NCBI RefSeq assembly: GCF_001522545.3
Contig: NC_031770.1
Location: 86,901,594 to 86,965,593 of the forward strand
DNA: 64,000 nt
Direction of reading: 5' to 3'
From: Parus major
Taxonomy: Eukaryota; Chordata; Aves; Passeriformes; Paridae
In this document: positions 1-13,708 of the stretch, in pieces
Layout of the letters: each line of letters opens with the position of its first letter
Position numbering within the stretch: position 1 is the first letter of the stretch
Position numbers and translations under genes: made by a program
Notes under the pieces: model-generated
What the model saw: only the letters and a program-made list of their open reading frames with translations
The model's database searches: none
Told to the model about the DNA's origin: nothing

Positions 1-3000
1 TAAGTGCACATAGTTGTAATTAAAAGCAGCCTTTACATACGACGAGAGATTTCAATTAGGGCAACTGACTTCTTGCTTTGAAAAATGAAACTTGAGAGCA
101 TGTTTGTGCCTCCTTTCCCTCTTCCAAATCCATACAGATGAGAATTCCAAGAGAAAAGTTCAAACCAGAACACAAGTGAAGCCGTGGAAGGCAATGATAC
201 CATTTCTAGCTTCTTTGAAAAAGAGAGAAATACAGCTAATGTTGAACAATGTCTAGCCACTGGAAGATAGCAGCAACATACTAAATCACAGCCCTGTTGT
301 GTTTTATATATGTCCTCCAGTCATGAATCAGATGTCAGATCATCCCTAGAAGTGTTTCAATGTTGGCTATTTCAAAATGGTCCACATTTCAGTACTGCTC
401 TTCTTCAAATTGATAAAAGACTTATATTAGGTTTCTTTTTGTACCAGAGAGTTGGCACTGAGCACTTTTACAGTGCGTGGATAGTCCCCACCTCACTGCA
501 GAAAAGTAATGATTCCAGGATTTCTCTTCATCTACTTTCTTGGGTACAGTCAGTTTTGTGTTCACAGCTTAGCACACATCAGTAAGATTTGAGTCTTCAC
601 CAAAGTTGCCTACTCTCTTTCTAGTTCTGGGTGATAACTTCAAGCTTCTGAAGTTATTCTCAGTTCACAAAGATTGAAATCCTCTTTCATAAACTCTGAG
701 CTATATATGAAAAGTAGGTAGCAGCTACAGTACCTCTAGCACTGCAGTTCTTAAAAAGAGCTAAATAACTAGCAAGTACATTGAGGAAGACCCTGACCCC
801 TTTCTTCAGGAAGGGATCTGACAGATAGAGTCGACCTTCAGCAGCAGTAAATCAAAAGTACCTGTACATTCTGGTTATTCTACCAATTACAGTTCATCAG
901 TTTTCCGAACATTTTTTGATGCCTGACCCCTCATGGGCCTTGTGAAATGAACTTCTGTGAAAACATGAACCTTTGTTTAAGGACTAGATCCAGTAAAGCA
1001 TTTCATACCAGTAAAATAGTACCATCACTGTATAAACAATTAGAATATCAATCTATTTAATACACTAAAAGCACATGGGAGAAAATGTCATAAGTATGAT
1101 GAGACAGGAGACAATGATGGTCAGAGATAATTGAAAGAAAAGAACAAAAGTCTGACATTTCATTAGAAGAGGGAAAGGGAAGGCAAAGTTTGATCAATAG
1201 AAATGTTTTTAAAAGATGTGTTGGTAAAAGAGAGGAGCAGTCAATCACTGTGAAAGGTAACAACAGAGCCATAAGCAGTGTACATAACTTACAGTTTTGG
1301 TGATGCGTGTCTTATAGACAGCTTTATACCCTCCTGTGACAATAAAATGTGTTTCCTTCTTTGTTTTAGGAGAGGAAAGCACTCTAAGAACGTGGTGGTT
1401 ATTAATAAATGTGTCTGCCATTACTTTTTAGACTTCCTAATGCACACTGTAGTAAAAAAAACAAACACAAAAACAACACACACACCATTCTTAAGCTCTC
1501 TATAATGGCTTTTGTTATTTGGAAATTCAGAAAATTTCCTATCAGCTGAAGGCTTTCTTTCCAAATGATATGGTCCTAATAGCTGTTTACATGAGAAATG
1601 GCACCATGCTCACAATCTGTCATTGCTGGTTCCTGCAGTTTCCTGGTCTCTGGATGTCAGTAGCTTCTCCATTCGGCCACAGCTGCAAAATCTTTTTCAG
1701 GCAGCTGCAATCAGCAAAAGCTGTATCAGATTTTTCAGGAACAATTCAAGATCAATTCAAGAACAATTTCTGTTAAACTGTTTATCAGTCATTGGAGTGG
1801 GGAATATGTAATGGATGAAAACTGCGTCTACACAAGAGACATCTAAAATTGCCACAGAAACTGTGTTTCCAATTCAAATTTGGACAAAGGGGAAAGAAAA
1901 CCTGCTCCAATATAGAATGAATAAAAAAGTTACAGTTTGGAGCTAGAGAGCACTCATTTTGAGGAAGATTACTGGCAAACTGGGGTTTCTTCACATAAAT
2001 AGTCCTAATAAAAGTCCCATCAGTACACTCATATACAGCAAGGTGCTTCTGTCCTCTCACAGGGCCTTGCATTTCTCTAATATTTAATTCTAAAATTCAA
2101 AAAAAGTATTAAGTTGGGAGTAGGTAAATAGTTCTCCAGTATCTAATCTCAGCAGGCTTTATTGAAGGGCTTTTTAATCAGAACCTTTTCTGTCATTTAC
2201 TCCAAATTCTACTTTGGATATGCTTTGCTAAGAACTATTTTTCTCTATAGATTAAACAATTATATTTTAATCTGTTAGAAATACCTCTGTTAAGGTTAAA
2301 ATGCTGAATGAAAAAATGAATCACAATGATTTTCCAGTGTTCAATTTCAGGTCACTGCTTCATGATTTAGACAAAATGAGACAGGAAATGAATTTTGCAC
2401 TGATCCTCCTCAGTGCCTACTGTGATTCTTCTGCTAATGGACTTGGGGCATTTGCAAAGCAAATTTGTAAAGCAAAAATTCTCTGCGAAGAGAATTGGGT
2501 TTCTGTGCCAGGAACAAGAAAGGTAAACATTAAACAGTACCATGTCAAATGATTATTTGATTACATCTTTTTGTGAATCTGGTCCTTTAAAAGAACCCTG
2601 AAGATTAGTAAAATGAATCTAAGCAACAAAATTATTTCAAAGGCTTGTATCTGTACTACTCTGAGAAGTTTTTCAGGATATATGAAATGTGTATCTTGAT
2701 GCGTAAAAGAAAGTAATCAAAGACATAAAGTTTTAAATAGGATAGTGCCTGTCACAGAATCTCCTTCAGTCATCAGCAGCTACCCATGTTTGGAAAAGGA
2801 CTGGATAAAATCTGCCATAGACTAAAACTAAATGTGTGAGCCCCCATAGATCTGTATCTATAGATATTTGACAAGAAAGTCCAGTGAAATCACTGCAGTC
2901 TGGTGAGACAGAAAATTGTGCCTGTTTGTATCCTTCTATGCTGTTCTGGCAAAAAGTACTCAATTCTCTGTAAAACAGATTGGCTCCCTCTGTCTCTTAC

Positions 3001-3960
3001 TGAAGAATTAAATCCCGTCCTTATCAAAGTGACACTGAAATTTTAAGCAGTTTAAGGTTTGGTAATTCAGGGTACTGAGGCTGTATTATCTTGTGTCCTT
3101 TGCTCTTGCTTTAATGTGCTGTTACCTGAGTCACTCTGGAGAGATTTAACAGTCTACAGTTGTGGACATGGTACTAAGATCTCTGTATGCTAATTTTAGC
3201 ATCTCTAACTTGTCTCTGAGTAATTTGAAGTTTCATTATAAGATACTCTGAATCCAAGGCAATGTCCCACATCTAGTAGAATTGCTTAAAACTAAGCTTA
3301 CACAGAAATAGGTCTTTTTAGTTTCAACTTTCTTTTAGAATGCATTTCTGAATATTAAAATTTTCTGTTTCATGTGTTATCCTTCTGAGACTCATACATA
3401 CAGAGGCAAATTTATTTTCTTAAAATGATTCTAAAAAATATTTTTATAAAAACTAAATACACAGTGTGTTATCAGAAGAGAGCAAACAGGGTGAATGAGC
3501 TGTATATTGTGACGACAAAATCATAATCAAAACTCTCACAAAAGAAAAAGAGGAAAATATATCATCTTATACTTTTCTTAAGCTCATAGTAATGTTAGTG
3601 CATAAATACAGAAGAAAACAAGGCTTTCATGAACTAGAAAAAAATTAGACCAAAAGACAGGGCTGTCACAAGATGAAAGAAAACTGTTTGCATGTATTGA
3701 AAGCCTTTAGATACTTCTCACACCTTCAGTCTAAGAGAATTTCATATCAACATATAGAAACATCCAAGGAAGACCTTCATATTAAATCTGACTCACTTTT
3801 TTAAAGCTTCTGTCCAATTTTCTCTGTAAGGACTGTCTTTTGGAAATTCTTATACACTTGAACCTTCATCTAGTATGCTCAAGCTCTGTTTTGTGGTTAT
3901 GTTGTTCAACCTGAAAATTTGAGTCTATCCAGTAACTTTATTCACGTGCTAGTATGATTT
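1..3960. other. No gene seen; probable intronic DNA
   Basis: AT-rich sequence with only short chance ORFs (the longest about 95 codons, without motifs or paired splice sites). I see no recognisable repeat family. It is probably part of the long intron before exon A, or the flank of that gene. Confidence 0.5.
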
Positions 3961-3962
3961 GA

Positions 3963-4026
3963 GATAGATAGATAGATAGATAGATAGATACATACATACA
4001 TACTTACATACATACATACATACATA
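3963..4026. repeat. Compound (GATA)7/(CATA)9 microsatellite
   Basis: Seven perfect GATA units (3963-3990) run straight into nine CATA units (3991-4026), with one imperfect CTTA unit at 4003-4006. This is likely length-variable between individuals. Confidence 0.95.
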
Positions 4027-7000
4027 TAAACAGTTTCTTAGTTTTGGACAGAATAAGCAAATTTGTACTGAGAAAAAAAATTGTACTCAGAAAAATATGG
4101 TTTTAGTTCTATAAGAAAAACAATAAGTTACTAATATTGTCAAAATAGTCTGTGGACTTAATACGTAAATTCTGAATTTTAGAATAGTATTGACAATCAG
4201 GTCCCTTAAAACAGCCATGGGAAATAAAAATTGGAAAACATAATTCACGAGTTAACGTTAATTAATCTTTTCCAATTTTTAAAGTTTTCATTCTCATTGA
4301 GAGATCATTGAGAATGTCTTAACAGAAAACTGTCCTGAGACAGAGATAGGAAAACCAATATACTGACTGCCTTTTCAATGTACCCAGAGATAGAAGAAAG
4401 ATCTCTTAAAGGATGCATAGCAATTTCTGCCAGAGGATTCCAAGGCAGAGGAAAAATGCTTCTGAATTAACACTTGCCCTAGAAAGTTTGTCTTTGACAC
4501 TCTCTACCATTCTGTTATTAATCTTTTCAACTGACTTCCTTCTTGTTCCAGACACACATTATTTTTCTTACTTGTTTTCTTATCTTCTTACTTTTTCTTT
4601 TTTTTTTTCCTGTCACTGGTCTCATTTTCTCTTTATATTAATGGGGAGAAATTTTATCTACAGTTCTTTGGCAGGAGTCTTTCATTTTTGCACACCTCAT
4701 TCTTTTATCTTAATTAACTGTGGCTTAGTTTTTTGGTCGTCTACCAATTCTTCCTTCATGTTCATCTACATCTCCAGGTACATTAAATCAGAAAATGGCT
4801 GCTTTTGTTTGTTCAATCCTCTTTTTTTGAGACTAGGCTCTTTCTGTTATCATTAAAATATGCTGATCATTCAAAAACATCCTATATTGTACCCCTCTGT
4901 GTGAATACCTTTCTATACCTTATAGATCTCATTGAAGAAGACTGTCTGCAACTGAGAAGTAGCAATATTTTTCAGCAATCTATGCCTAGTACTTGGGGCA
5001 AAAGACGAACAAGAGAAAGAAAATACAAAGCCGTTCTTTTCCCTCAATATATCGTTCAGTCCTGAAATGACTATAATTAAAAAAAGTCATTGAACTTGCT
5101 TTTATGTTTATTTGTTTATATGCTCCTGCATACATTACTGGCACACTTTTAATGAATTGGTCTCTGATGTTTTATAATCAACACTATTTTGTATATAGTA
5201 ATCAGAACTCCATTTTATTCGCAGGGTCCTTTATCAAACTGATTTCTCATCAAATTGCATCCTCAAATTCTACCATACTAAAGATAATAGAATTGTAAAG
5301 ATGTAATTTAAAGTCTATTTTGGGAATAGTCAGCTTCCATAGAAGTTGCCCAAGGAAATGCTTGACCTGCAGAAACTTTATTACTAGTGATTTTGTTCTT
5401 TTTCTTGATTAGGTATCAAGTTGACTTTCAGATCCTGACCTCTTTCCACCAAGGAAATAATTTTCTTATGAACTTTTGAACAATCATGCACCACCAGGCA
5501 CAGAATTTACAAGACAATTTAGCCATCTGTTTTTAAAGTATACCTATCCTGTCCACCCCCCGACCTTTTTTATTTTTTTTTAATCAACCTTAATAAAATG
5601 GCAAGTACAACTTTTATGACGCTTCAGACAGGACTAGAATAATAATGTGTGCTATGAAATAGGAAAAAAAAAACTAAGTGTGGCCAATGTTTTTCAGCAT
5701 TCTAAAATGCCTTTTTTATTTTTGCTGCTAAAAACACTTGAAAATAATAAATTAAGTAGATATGGGTGGATCTGGCTGCTTCTCCATATCCTCATACTGA
5801 TATCTTAGCAAGCATACTTGCTCAACTCAGAATTTTGTAGAGGGAATTTTGTAAATGCATAACAAAATAATACATTTTTCTAAATGGCAATGCTTTGAGC
5901 AAATTATTTATCTCAATAATAATAATATTAGTTTGTTGTTGTAGATTTTGTTAAAATATTGAACTTATGCTGTTCTGCAGTCTTTATTTCTTCTATTACA
6001 GTTAAGTCTCTCTGTTATAATGGGTTAAGCTGATCTTTAACCGAGATATTTAATGGAATGCCATACTACTCAAGTCCACTTACATGTTTCAGATGACCAC
6101 AAACTACTACAGAACTTGAATAGAGACTGCTAGATAACTTGAATATGTGGCATAACATTTCCATGAAGTTCTAAATAGCTTTGAATATTTCATGTCTGCA
6201 TTTTGTTGACTGTGTTTTGAGGATGAGCACAGAACTGGGATAGAAGCAACCAACAACCCTTTACTCCGGTCACTCCCCTCAGTGACTGAAGACAGAGCTG
6301 TTCTCAGGACCTCAAGTGCCTGCTGGGGTGACAGGTGTTACAAAGCTCTTTTGACTTTAATGTTGACAATGGACTGACAAAAGGGGGAGAAAGATGAAAG
6401 GGATTAGGGTTTTCCCACTAACTGCGTCCTTGAGCTGTACAATAACCAAAACCAAATTTCCAATTCATCATTTAGTGTTTTGAGGGGTTTTTTCCTACGA
6501 AGTAAAGCATGATGAATATCTGGCTTGCAAAACTATAAACTGTGTCTTACATTTCCAGAGGAAGAGTTGCTGGTCCCTGTCATGTGGACTTCAGTCACTA
6601 GGTGATCACTGTGTATCTTGCAGGGAATTTCAGTTCTACCTCTGCAAGATAAAAAGTTACACAGTCTTAGATTTTGTCCTGCTATTCAGTATTTTGGGGA
6701 GGTTTATATATATATATATTTATATATGGTCTACTTATGTATAGAACCAGGAGACAAACATTTGAGTTCCAATATTCCTATGAAATGATCAAATAATGCT
6801 GTTGACATTGAACAGATGTCATGAAAAGGGTCCATAAAGATCCCATATAGACACTGTGACCATAAGTGGAAAATATGTTTTCAAATTCATACTTACAAAC
6901 CAAGCTTCCCAAGTGCAAATTTTCAGTGACAATTTCGGATCTTAATGCTCTTACCCTGGAGAAAGAAGACAGGTGGCAATGTTCCTTCCTAAAACAATTT

Positions 7001-7960
7001 CTAGTTTCTAATGGGAATTTATTGCTTTCTAAAGAATTTGCTGCAGTTAGCTTCTAGTGTGACTTATACCTTTGTTGTTTGATTTTCTTTCTGACAATTA
7101 CTGAGAGTGTTTTGTGTGTGCTGCTAACCTTGGTCTGTATATGCTTGTTCTGAATTGTCCCAACCCTGAAATATAGACAAAGCTAGAGGAGAGAAAGTAG
7201 CAAGCTAATTTCTTTCCCCTTAGTACAGTTCACACAAAAACATTTTTGTAAATGTAAACATTTTGCAGTCGTAAAACAGACATATCTTAGTTTACTGTGC
7301 ATTGAAATGAGGAACTTGAGACAAAAATGCAGGCTCTGCTAAAGGAACACAGAGGTATACATGGGGGAAGGCCATTATCACTGTATGCCATGACTTCTAA
7401 TATTTCTTGCTTCTAAGTGAGGCGTGCAAATTTTTTTCGTGCACAGTCTAGCAAGGAGTTCACTGAACTAAAAGTCAGGTACAGGACTTAGTTTCTGTGT
7501 AAAGTTGCATATTTCTTTATTCCCTGTGGCCATGTGGCTTATGGGGATTATCCCCTGAAAAGTGCTGCAGTCAAAACTGTTACTTTGTTTCACTACAGCC
7601 TTATTATAATGTGGCTTTAATGTAAATACGTCAAATAACTGATTCTGAAATAAAGAAGGAATGAATTAAAATTGCCTTGAAATATTTTTTTTAATTTTTA
7701 ATTATTTTTTTTTTAAATGAAGGCATTTGTTGTACGTAGATATTTCTCATTAAATAGAGAATTCATAGATGTGCTTCATTGCCTCTACAATGGGAAATGT
7801 ATTTTTCAAGAAAACATGTCTTTGAAATTCCTTGATTTGAATTTATTTCATACATACAGATGTAAAATAATAATAATAGTAATAATAGCAATAATAATCA
7901 GTAAAAACAACCCCCAAACTAACAAAAGGTCAGTGAATGCTCAGTGTTCAAATAAGGGAT
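4027..7960. other. No gene seen; AT-rich non-coding DNA with short simple repeats
   Basis: Contains a 147-codon open frame at 4413-4856. It is rich in Phe, Ser and Leu because the DNA is T-rich, and shows no domain. There is a short TA-rich tract at about 6705-6727 and an AAT-rich tract at 7867-7899. I see nothing that supports a gene. Confidence 0.5.
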
Positions 7961-7964
7961 ATAA

Positions 7965-8299
7965 AAATGGGGAAGGGCCTAGAGGGGAAGCCATACGAGG
8001 CACTAATATCTTCTCTCTGGTGACCAGTGACAGGATTCAAGGGAACAGCCTGAAGTTGTGTCAGAAGAGGTTTGGACTGGATATTAGAAAAAGGTTTTTT
8101 ACCCAGAGGGTGGCTGGGCACTGGAACAGGCTCCCCAGGGAAGTGGTCACAGCACCAAGCCTGACAGAGCTCAAGAAGTATTTAGACAACATAGGCACAT
8201 GGTGGGATTCTTGGAGCTGTCCTGTGCAGGGACAGGATTTAAACTTCAAATACCCTTGTGGGGTTCCTTCCAGCTCAGGATGTTCTGTGATTCTATGAA
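7965..8299 (+). mobile_element. CR1 LINE 3' end, truncated
   Basis: This is the 3' end of a CR1 retroposon in + orientation. The translated stretch reads NSLKLCQKRFGLDIRKRFF and then TQRVAGHWNRLPREVV, the typical C-terminal end of the CR1 ORF2 reverse transcriptase protein. It is followed by the short 3' UTR (GGTTCCTTCCAGCTCAGGAT) and the tail TGATTCTATGAATGA. The 5' part is missing, as is normal for CR1. The surrounding 193-codon ORF (7717-8298) is an accident of this fragment and is not a host gene. Confidence 0.9.
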
Positions 8300-11200
8300 T
8301 GATTTGACTTTACTAGGTTGAATTTACCACTCGACTATTTAATTTAACTTAAAAAAACCCCAAAATAATAATTCTTATGCTTTTCAAATGGTTTTGCATG
8401 TTCCCATCAGTTGCTAGTATAGTTTTCTCATCTGTGTATATATTATGAGTACTGTTAGATAATTTTGTGCACAGGTGTGTCCAGGCAGTTCAATAAAACC
8501 CTGCTGTTATAAAAAAACACAACCAAACAGCCTGTTTGGATTCCCAAAAGGAGGCTAAAGGGATGGTAAGGGATTATGTTGTGCTGAGAAATGTTCAACT
8601 GAGAACAGGTACCAAATCATGGTGCTGTAGCTCTCTGTATTTGTGACACAGGCATTTGTCCTTTGACATCAATTCTAGACTGATTGCAATGCAGAATCCT
8701 TCATTATGTTGCATCTAATGTAGCACAGTCCTAGCTTCAATATCCCTACCAGTGTAATGGCTGCACAGAGTTTAATTCTTGATAGCTTTTCCTAAATGTG
8801 AACAGGAGACAAATGCCTGGTGAGTGGTTGTATATCATTTAGTCATATCCCTGCGGAAAACAGTCATTTAAGCTAGATTTAAAATTAGAGAAGTCACAGA
8901 CTTGGGCACTTACAGAGTTTCCCCTTTACCCATAATGGAGAAGAATAATGAGTTTTAGTACAAATTGCAAAGGCTAAAAATACCACTTTGTACGATGAAA
9001 ATTGTGTTGTTATATATCACCTCCCCCTTTCACTGACACTTTCAATCAGCTTGTCAGCTTTTACTGGTAGATAATTTGATGAAAGCTTTGCACTGAGTAA
9101 GGCTTTTTGCTAAATTGCATACAGCAAAAATACTGGCTGTGTCAGGACCAATTAATAATGCCAAGCATGTTTTCATATGTGTGAAGAGTTACTACAAACC
9201 TTTCTTCTATGAAACACCAGAATCCATAAGAATAATGTTGCAGTAGGGACTAATGGCACCCTTTGTGGCTGGTCTAAAGATGTTGCAGTAGCCAGCTGAT
9301 AAATTTGATGACAGATGACAAATTTCTGATACGTTACAATGCCTGTGCACTCCTGGCAACATACTTAAAGCTTCATTTCTCATGTTTACTGTTAACCATC
9401 AATAAGAACTGCAAACCTATATATAGACATTAGCCCATGCTAACATTTCTCTCTCCTTCTCACCTTCAAGTAGGAGGGTGCTTGGAAGTTAAGATATTTG
9501 ATATTTAAAAGCTTTATCTATGTTCTCTTTTTTTTTTTACTTTTTTCTTCTTGAGACTATAAATGCCTGTGATTTTCATGACATTTACAGTGCAAGGAAT
9601 ATATTATTAAAAGGCATGGGTAAAAATATCTGATAAGAAGAATATGAAATGCACAGGAGCTTTTCCTTATAACAACAGAATCTCAGTTTCAAAACAGCCA
9701 TTTCTGAGGCTGATATTATTGGCCACCACAGGATCTTCCTATATTTAGTTTACTGGACATGATATGCCACCTGGGGAGTACAAACACAGCTGTAGAACCC
9801 ACCCTAACTGCAGGATCTGAGCAGCTGAAAATTAAAGTAATGAAAAAATTAATGTGACAGATACTTGAGTAATTTGAGAAAAGTGTTTGTTGTTTTAGTT
9901 GCTTCCATTCTCCCCAATCCTCTTTCATTTTAGATACTAATATTTGCTCATAACTTATAGAAAGCTCATTTGTTGTTGTGTTAAATAATTTAATATTATT
10001 AACCATTTTTTTCCCTTCAAAGATGTATAAATTTACTTTAACCCCCCAAGGGTATAAATTGCACTTCATATTAGCCACAAGAAAATCCTGCCTGTCAACA
10101 CATTTTCTTTATTTTTAATTTTGTGATATCTATAGCACAGCAGAATTACCACAGGAATCATTAATTAGTTCTTGATTATTTTATAGCTCAGTGCTATAAC
10201 TTTAACTCTGTCTTCAGCTGCACTCCATATAGAGAACAAATTTAAGACTGACAGTAAAGTTCATTTGATGGTCAATTCTGTGTTTCAGCTATTTATTATG
10301 GGTAAAAATTTTAAATCATTACTAATTCAGAAAATTTCTCATGATCCTGAACTGTAATAAACAGATTCATCAATAAGACCTTGTAGGATTCACTCAATTC
10401 CTAATTCTTTTCACTATTTCCTGATTAATGTGCATTATTTTACTGTTAGGCTTGTCTTTAAGTACTGTTTATGGATTAGCTGCATATTTTTCATGTTTGC
10501 ATTAATTTAATTGTTTTAGCCAGAAACCCTTTCCTACTAACATGAACAGGCCTACTTCTACTGATTTCATATGCATATTCAATATCTAATTGAGAAAATT
10601 ATGCTCATGGTATCTTCTTTTTTTTCAGTATATCATTTACAAAAAAAAAAAAAAAAAAAAGAAAGTTTAGAGGGGTTTTGTTTTGTTGGTTTTTTAAATG
10701 AAAAGTATCATTTCATATTTCAACAACTGACAACTTTTTTCCTAGACATTTTAAACAACCCATGGAAAAATTAGATTTACATAAAGATGTATTAGAAAAA
10801 GAGAAAAACTATGCAATACAGTCTATTCCACAAGCATTGCACAGGTAATAAGTATAAATTCATGGTGTCTGGCAGTGCAGTAATTTTTTTTTTAATTTGA
10901 TTCATTTTTAATAAATTCTGGTTTGGGTCTCATGGGTTGTATTGGTGGCTGGGGTAGGGGTGTGATTGAATACACTCTTAGATGTGTCATGCTTCATAAG
11001 GAAAAGAGTAGATGAATGGATCCTTATACAAATGATGATATCTGAGGACTGTCAAGTGAAATCCTTTGGCATACAAGCCAATAATTCAACAGCCTTACTA
11101 TGGTTATCAGAAAAGACAATATCAATCATTTTACAGTGAAAACATCAATTGTTTTCACTGTAAAATGATTTCAAATGTCTTGTTTCTGTTTTCAGTCCCT

Positions 11201-11563
11201 GCTTCTGATGTGTTGACTTCATAAAAGTCATTTTAGCATGTGTCCATTTCTCCATCTGTAGAATGTGTGCCTAATATATTAGATCGTGCCAGCAAAGAGC
11301 TTTGAGATGTGGTTGTAGAAACATACAATACTGTAACTTGTTACTACATATCTCTTTATCAAAGGAAAGTGCTTGGAAGGAAAGCACTACTTATAAAAAA
11401 ACCTTTCTGATCTTTTTCACTTCAGTTGCTGAGTCTGTGACTATTCTTGTAAGTACAGTTCCAAAGGAGATATAGAGGAAATCAGTATTTCCTGTACTGA
11501 TGGCTGTGATACATGTGATAGCTGGTTCCATTATTTAAATCACAGCGCTGGGTTCAAAACAGG
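8300..11563. other. No gene seen; AT-rich non-coding DNA
   Basis: Holds a chance 120-codon minus-strand ORF (9716-10078) without motifs, a 20-bp poly-A tract (10641-10660) and the hairpin listed at 11124. The stretch around 9040-9190 is compositionally even and could be a conserved non-coding block, but that cannot be judged from one sequence. Confidence 0.45.
11124..11170. repeat. Perfect 21-bp inverted repeat with 5-nt loop
   Basis: The left arm 11124-11144 and right arm 11150-11170 are exact reverse complements, around loop TCAAT (11145-11149). The core of the left arm reads ATCATTTTACAGTGAAAAC. No repeat family or gene overlaps it. Confidence 0.95.
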
Positions 11564-11567
11564 ATAG

Positions 11568-11945
11568 AGTTATAGAATCAGTAATAGATAGTCTGTTTTG
11601 CAAGGAATCTTTAAAGGTCCAACATCCTTGCAATGAGCAGGGACGTCTTCCACTAGATCAGGATACTTAGAGCTGTATTCAATCTGATTTTGAATGTTTC
11701 CAGGGATGGGGCTTCTACTGCTTCTCTGGGAAACATGACACAGTGTTTCACCACTGTCATTGTAAAAAAATTTCTTCCTTGTATCTCGTCTGAATCTCCC
11801 CTCTTTGACTTTAAAACCATTACCCCTTATCCAATTGCTAAAGGCCCTATTAAAAAGTTTTTCCCCATTTTTCTTAGAAGCCCCTTTTAAGTATTGAAAA
11901 GCCACAACAAAATCTCCCCAGAGGTTTGTTTTCTCCAGGCAGAGA
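11568..11945 (-). mobile_element. CR1 LINE 3' end, old copy
   Basis: Minus-oriented CR1, with the 3' tail at the left (ATAGAATCAGTAATAGATAG, diverged). Minus-strand translation gives RGNGFKVKEGRFRRDTRKKFF, related to the [18 protein letters not shown] block of other CR1 copies such as the one at 51 kb. Upstream of it is the CR1 block that on the + strand reads CCACAACAAAATCTCCCCAG. Many substitutions show it is old. The 203-codon minus ORF here comes from this fragment plus flank. Confidence 0.8.
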
Positions 11946-13398
11946 ACAGAGACATTTTTCTGTCTCTTAGCTTTCAAGATGTCCAGAAGATGCCAGAACA
12001 TCATATTCTTAATGATTCTTGCTTTGTGGCAGCTTTTGGATACAGCATATAAGGACTGAAGTAAATCAGTTCCTGTTCTTAATTCCATTGGATTTTTTAT
12101 ATGTAAATAATTATTTTCTCCCACCTTTGGGAGATACAAAACATGAAACCCCTTTGCCACAAGGAGAGAAGGGAACACCACAGCATGCCACTTAGATGTT
12201 GGATTTAGTGATGGGACAGAAAAAAGAGAATGCTGTGCACATACACAGGTACACTATTACCTGAGACCCATATCCCCTGCTGTCATGAACAGGCTTATTG
12301 AGCTCAGGAGTCCACAGCTCTGGCCACTGTCAGCATGGGCTCTAGCCAGAAGCTTTGTACAAACACAAAACTGTTGTACCTCAGGTCCTCTGCATCCTTA
12401 TAAAAATGTTCCCCTCTCATCTTTGAATTTATTATAGCTTACCTCTCTAATCACTGGGATGGCAGGGGGTGTATGTAGTGTTTTCATAGACAAAATTTAG
12501 CGCAGCCCATCAATCAAATCACCGTAGAATATTGTTGTGATGCCTCTTTCCAGTAGTTTCTGCTACTGTTTTTCTATCAGTTGTCCATGACACATGCCAA
12601 GTCTTACTGTAATCACATCCTTTTCCTAATGTTCTTTTGATCAGGGTTCCAAAATTTGATCTGTTTGCATTGTACTCCTCGTCAGGGCAAGGCTATGAGT
12701 ATGCCTTGTCACCTTCTATACATCTGTGAGGAGATTTCATGTAAGTATTTTATAATGAGAATATTGAGGAAAATTTGAAACAAAGTAATAAACATTAAGA
12801 GAAGAAAAAATTAAGTTTTCCATGCATGTAAGTACTAAATTGAGCAGCATGTGCATTCCAGACCTAATAATGCTGTACATAATATCATATATTTTTTAAA
12901 AAACCCAAACCTTTTGCTTGGAAATAAGGCTGAAACTGATATATATCCACTTCTTTGTTATTATTTTCCAGATGACATATTAGTAATTATTCAGAGCATT
13001 TAATAAACTTTCACAATTAATGAAATTCAGTCTGAATGAAATTATTCCAGGTCTACTCTAAAAGCATTAGAAGATGGTCAGTCTCCAAGAGAAGCAATGT
13101 GTACTATGGTGCTGTACATTGTGATACTCCCACCCAGGTGTTCTTTGGGAATAATACATATTCTGTATATTAATCCAAAACATTCAGTGCTGTACTGATG
13201 TAAAGACAGCATTATTTATGTATCCAATAGGTTTTGTAATAGCAAAATGAAAAATCATGCCTTTGTATTCAGAACAACCAATACAACATATTCCAGAATG
13301 CTGACTTTTTAGATAAAATCAGCTTGTTGTTATACTAGAGGCACTTATGTGCATATGTCAGCTCTGGATAAACCCGTGATGTGATACAGTGGAGATAA

Positions 13399-13406
<8 letters not shown>

Positions 13407-13436
<30 letters not shown>
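13407..13436. repeat. (TG)15 microsatellite
   Basis: Fifteen uninterrupted TG units, preceded by a TGTATA interruption. Confidence 0.97.
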
Positions 13437-13438
<2 letters not shown>

Positions 13439-13683
13439 CTGTAGAAAGAATAAGTGTGGACAGAATTAGGAAACATGGCACTGCTTCAAAGACACTTACA
13501 AATGACTGTAGAGTTAATAAATCTGTTTTCAGATTAATGAAATTCAACAGGTATATTGTTTCAGCAATCTGATGAAATGTGTAGTATGCACTTGCATATT
13601 TGCATTCACAATTTTATTATTTAATCTAAATAAAATAGCATGGTTTAAAGCTAAATTATATAAATTTTTTAAACATTTAGGTT

Positions 13684-13708
13684 ACACACACACACACACA
13701 CACACACA
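13684..13708. repeat. (AC)12 microsatellite
   Basis: About twelve AC units, 247 bp from the (TG)15 tract and in the complementary orientation. Confidence 0.97.

Noticed and set aside
4413..4856. 147-codon + strand ORF with a hydrophobic run
   Set aside because: The Phe/Ser/Leu-rich composition follows from T-rich DNA; no domain, splice partners or repeats support a membrane protein.
7717..8298. 193-codon + strand ORF
   Set aside because: Its second half is the CR1 ORF2 C-terminus and its first half is AT-rich flank without a start context; not a host gene.
9716..10078. 120-codon minus-strand ORF
   Set aside because: Ordinary chance ORF for AT-rich DNA; no motif.
11570..12181. 203-codon minus-strand ORF, the longest in the window
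   Set aside because: It is a decayed minus-oriented CR1 fragment plus flank.
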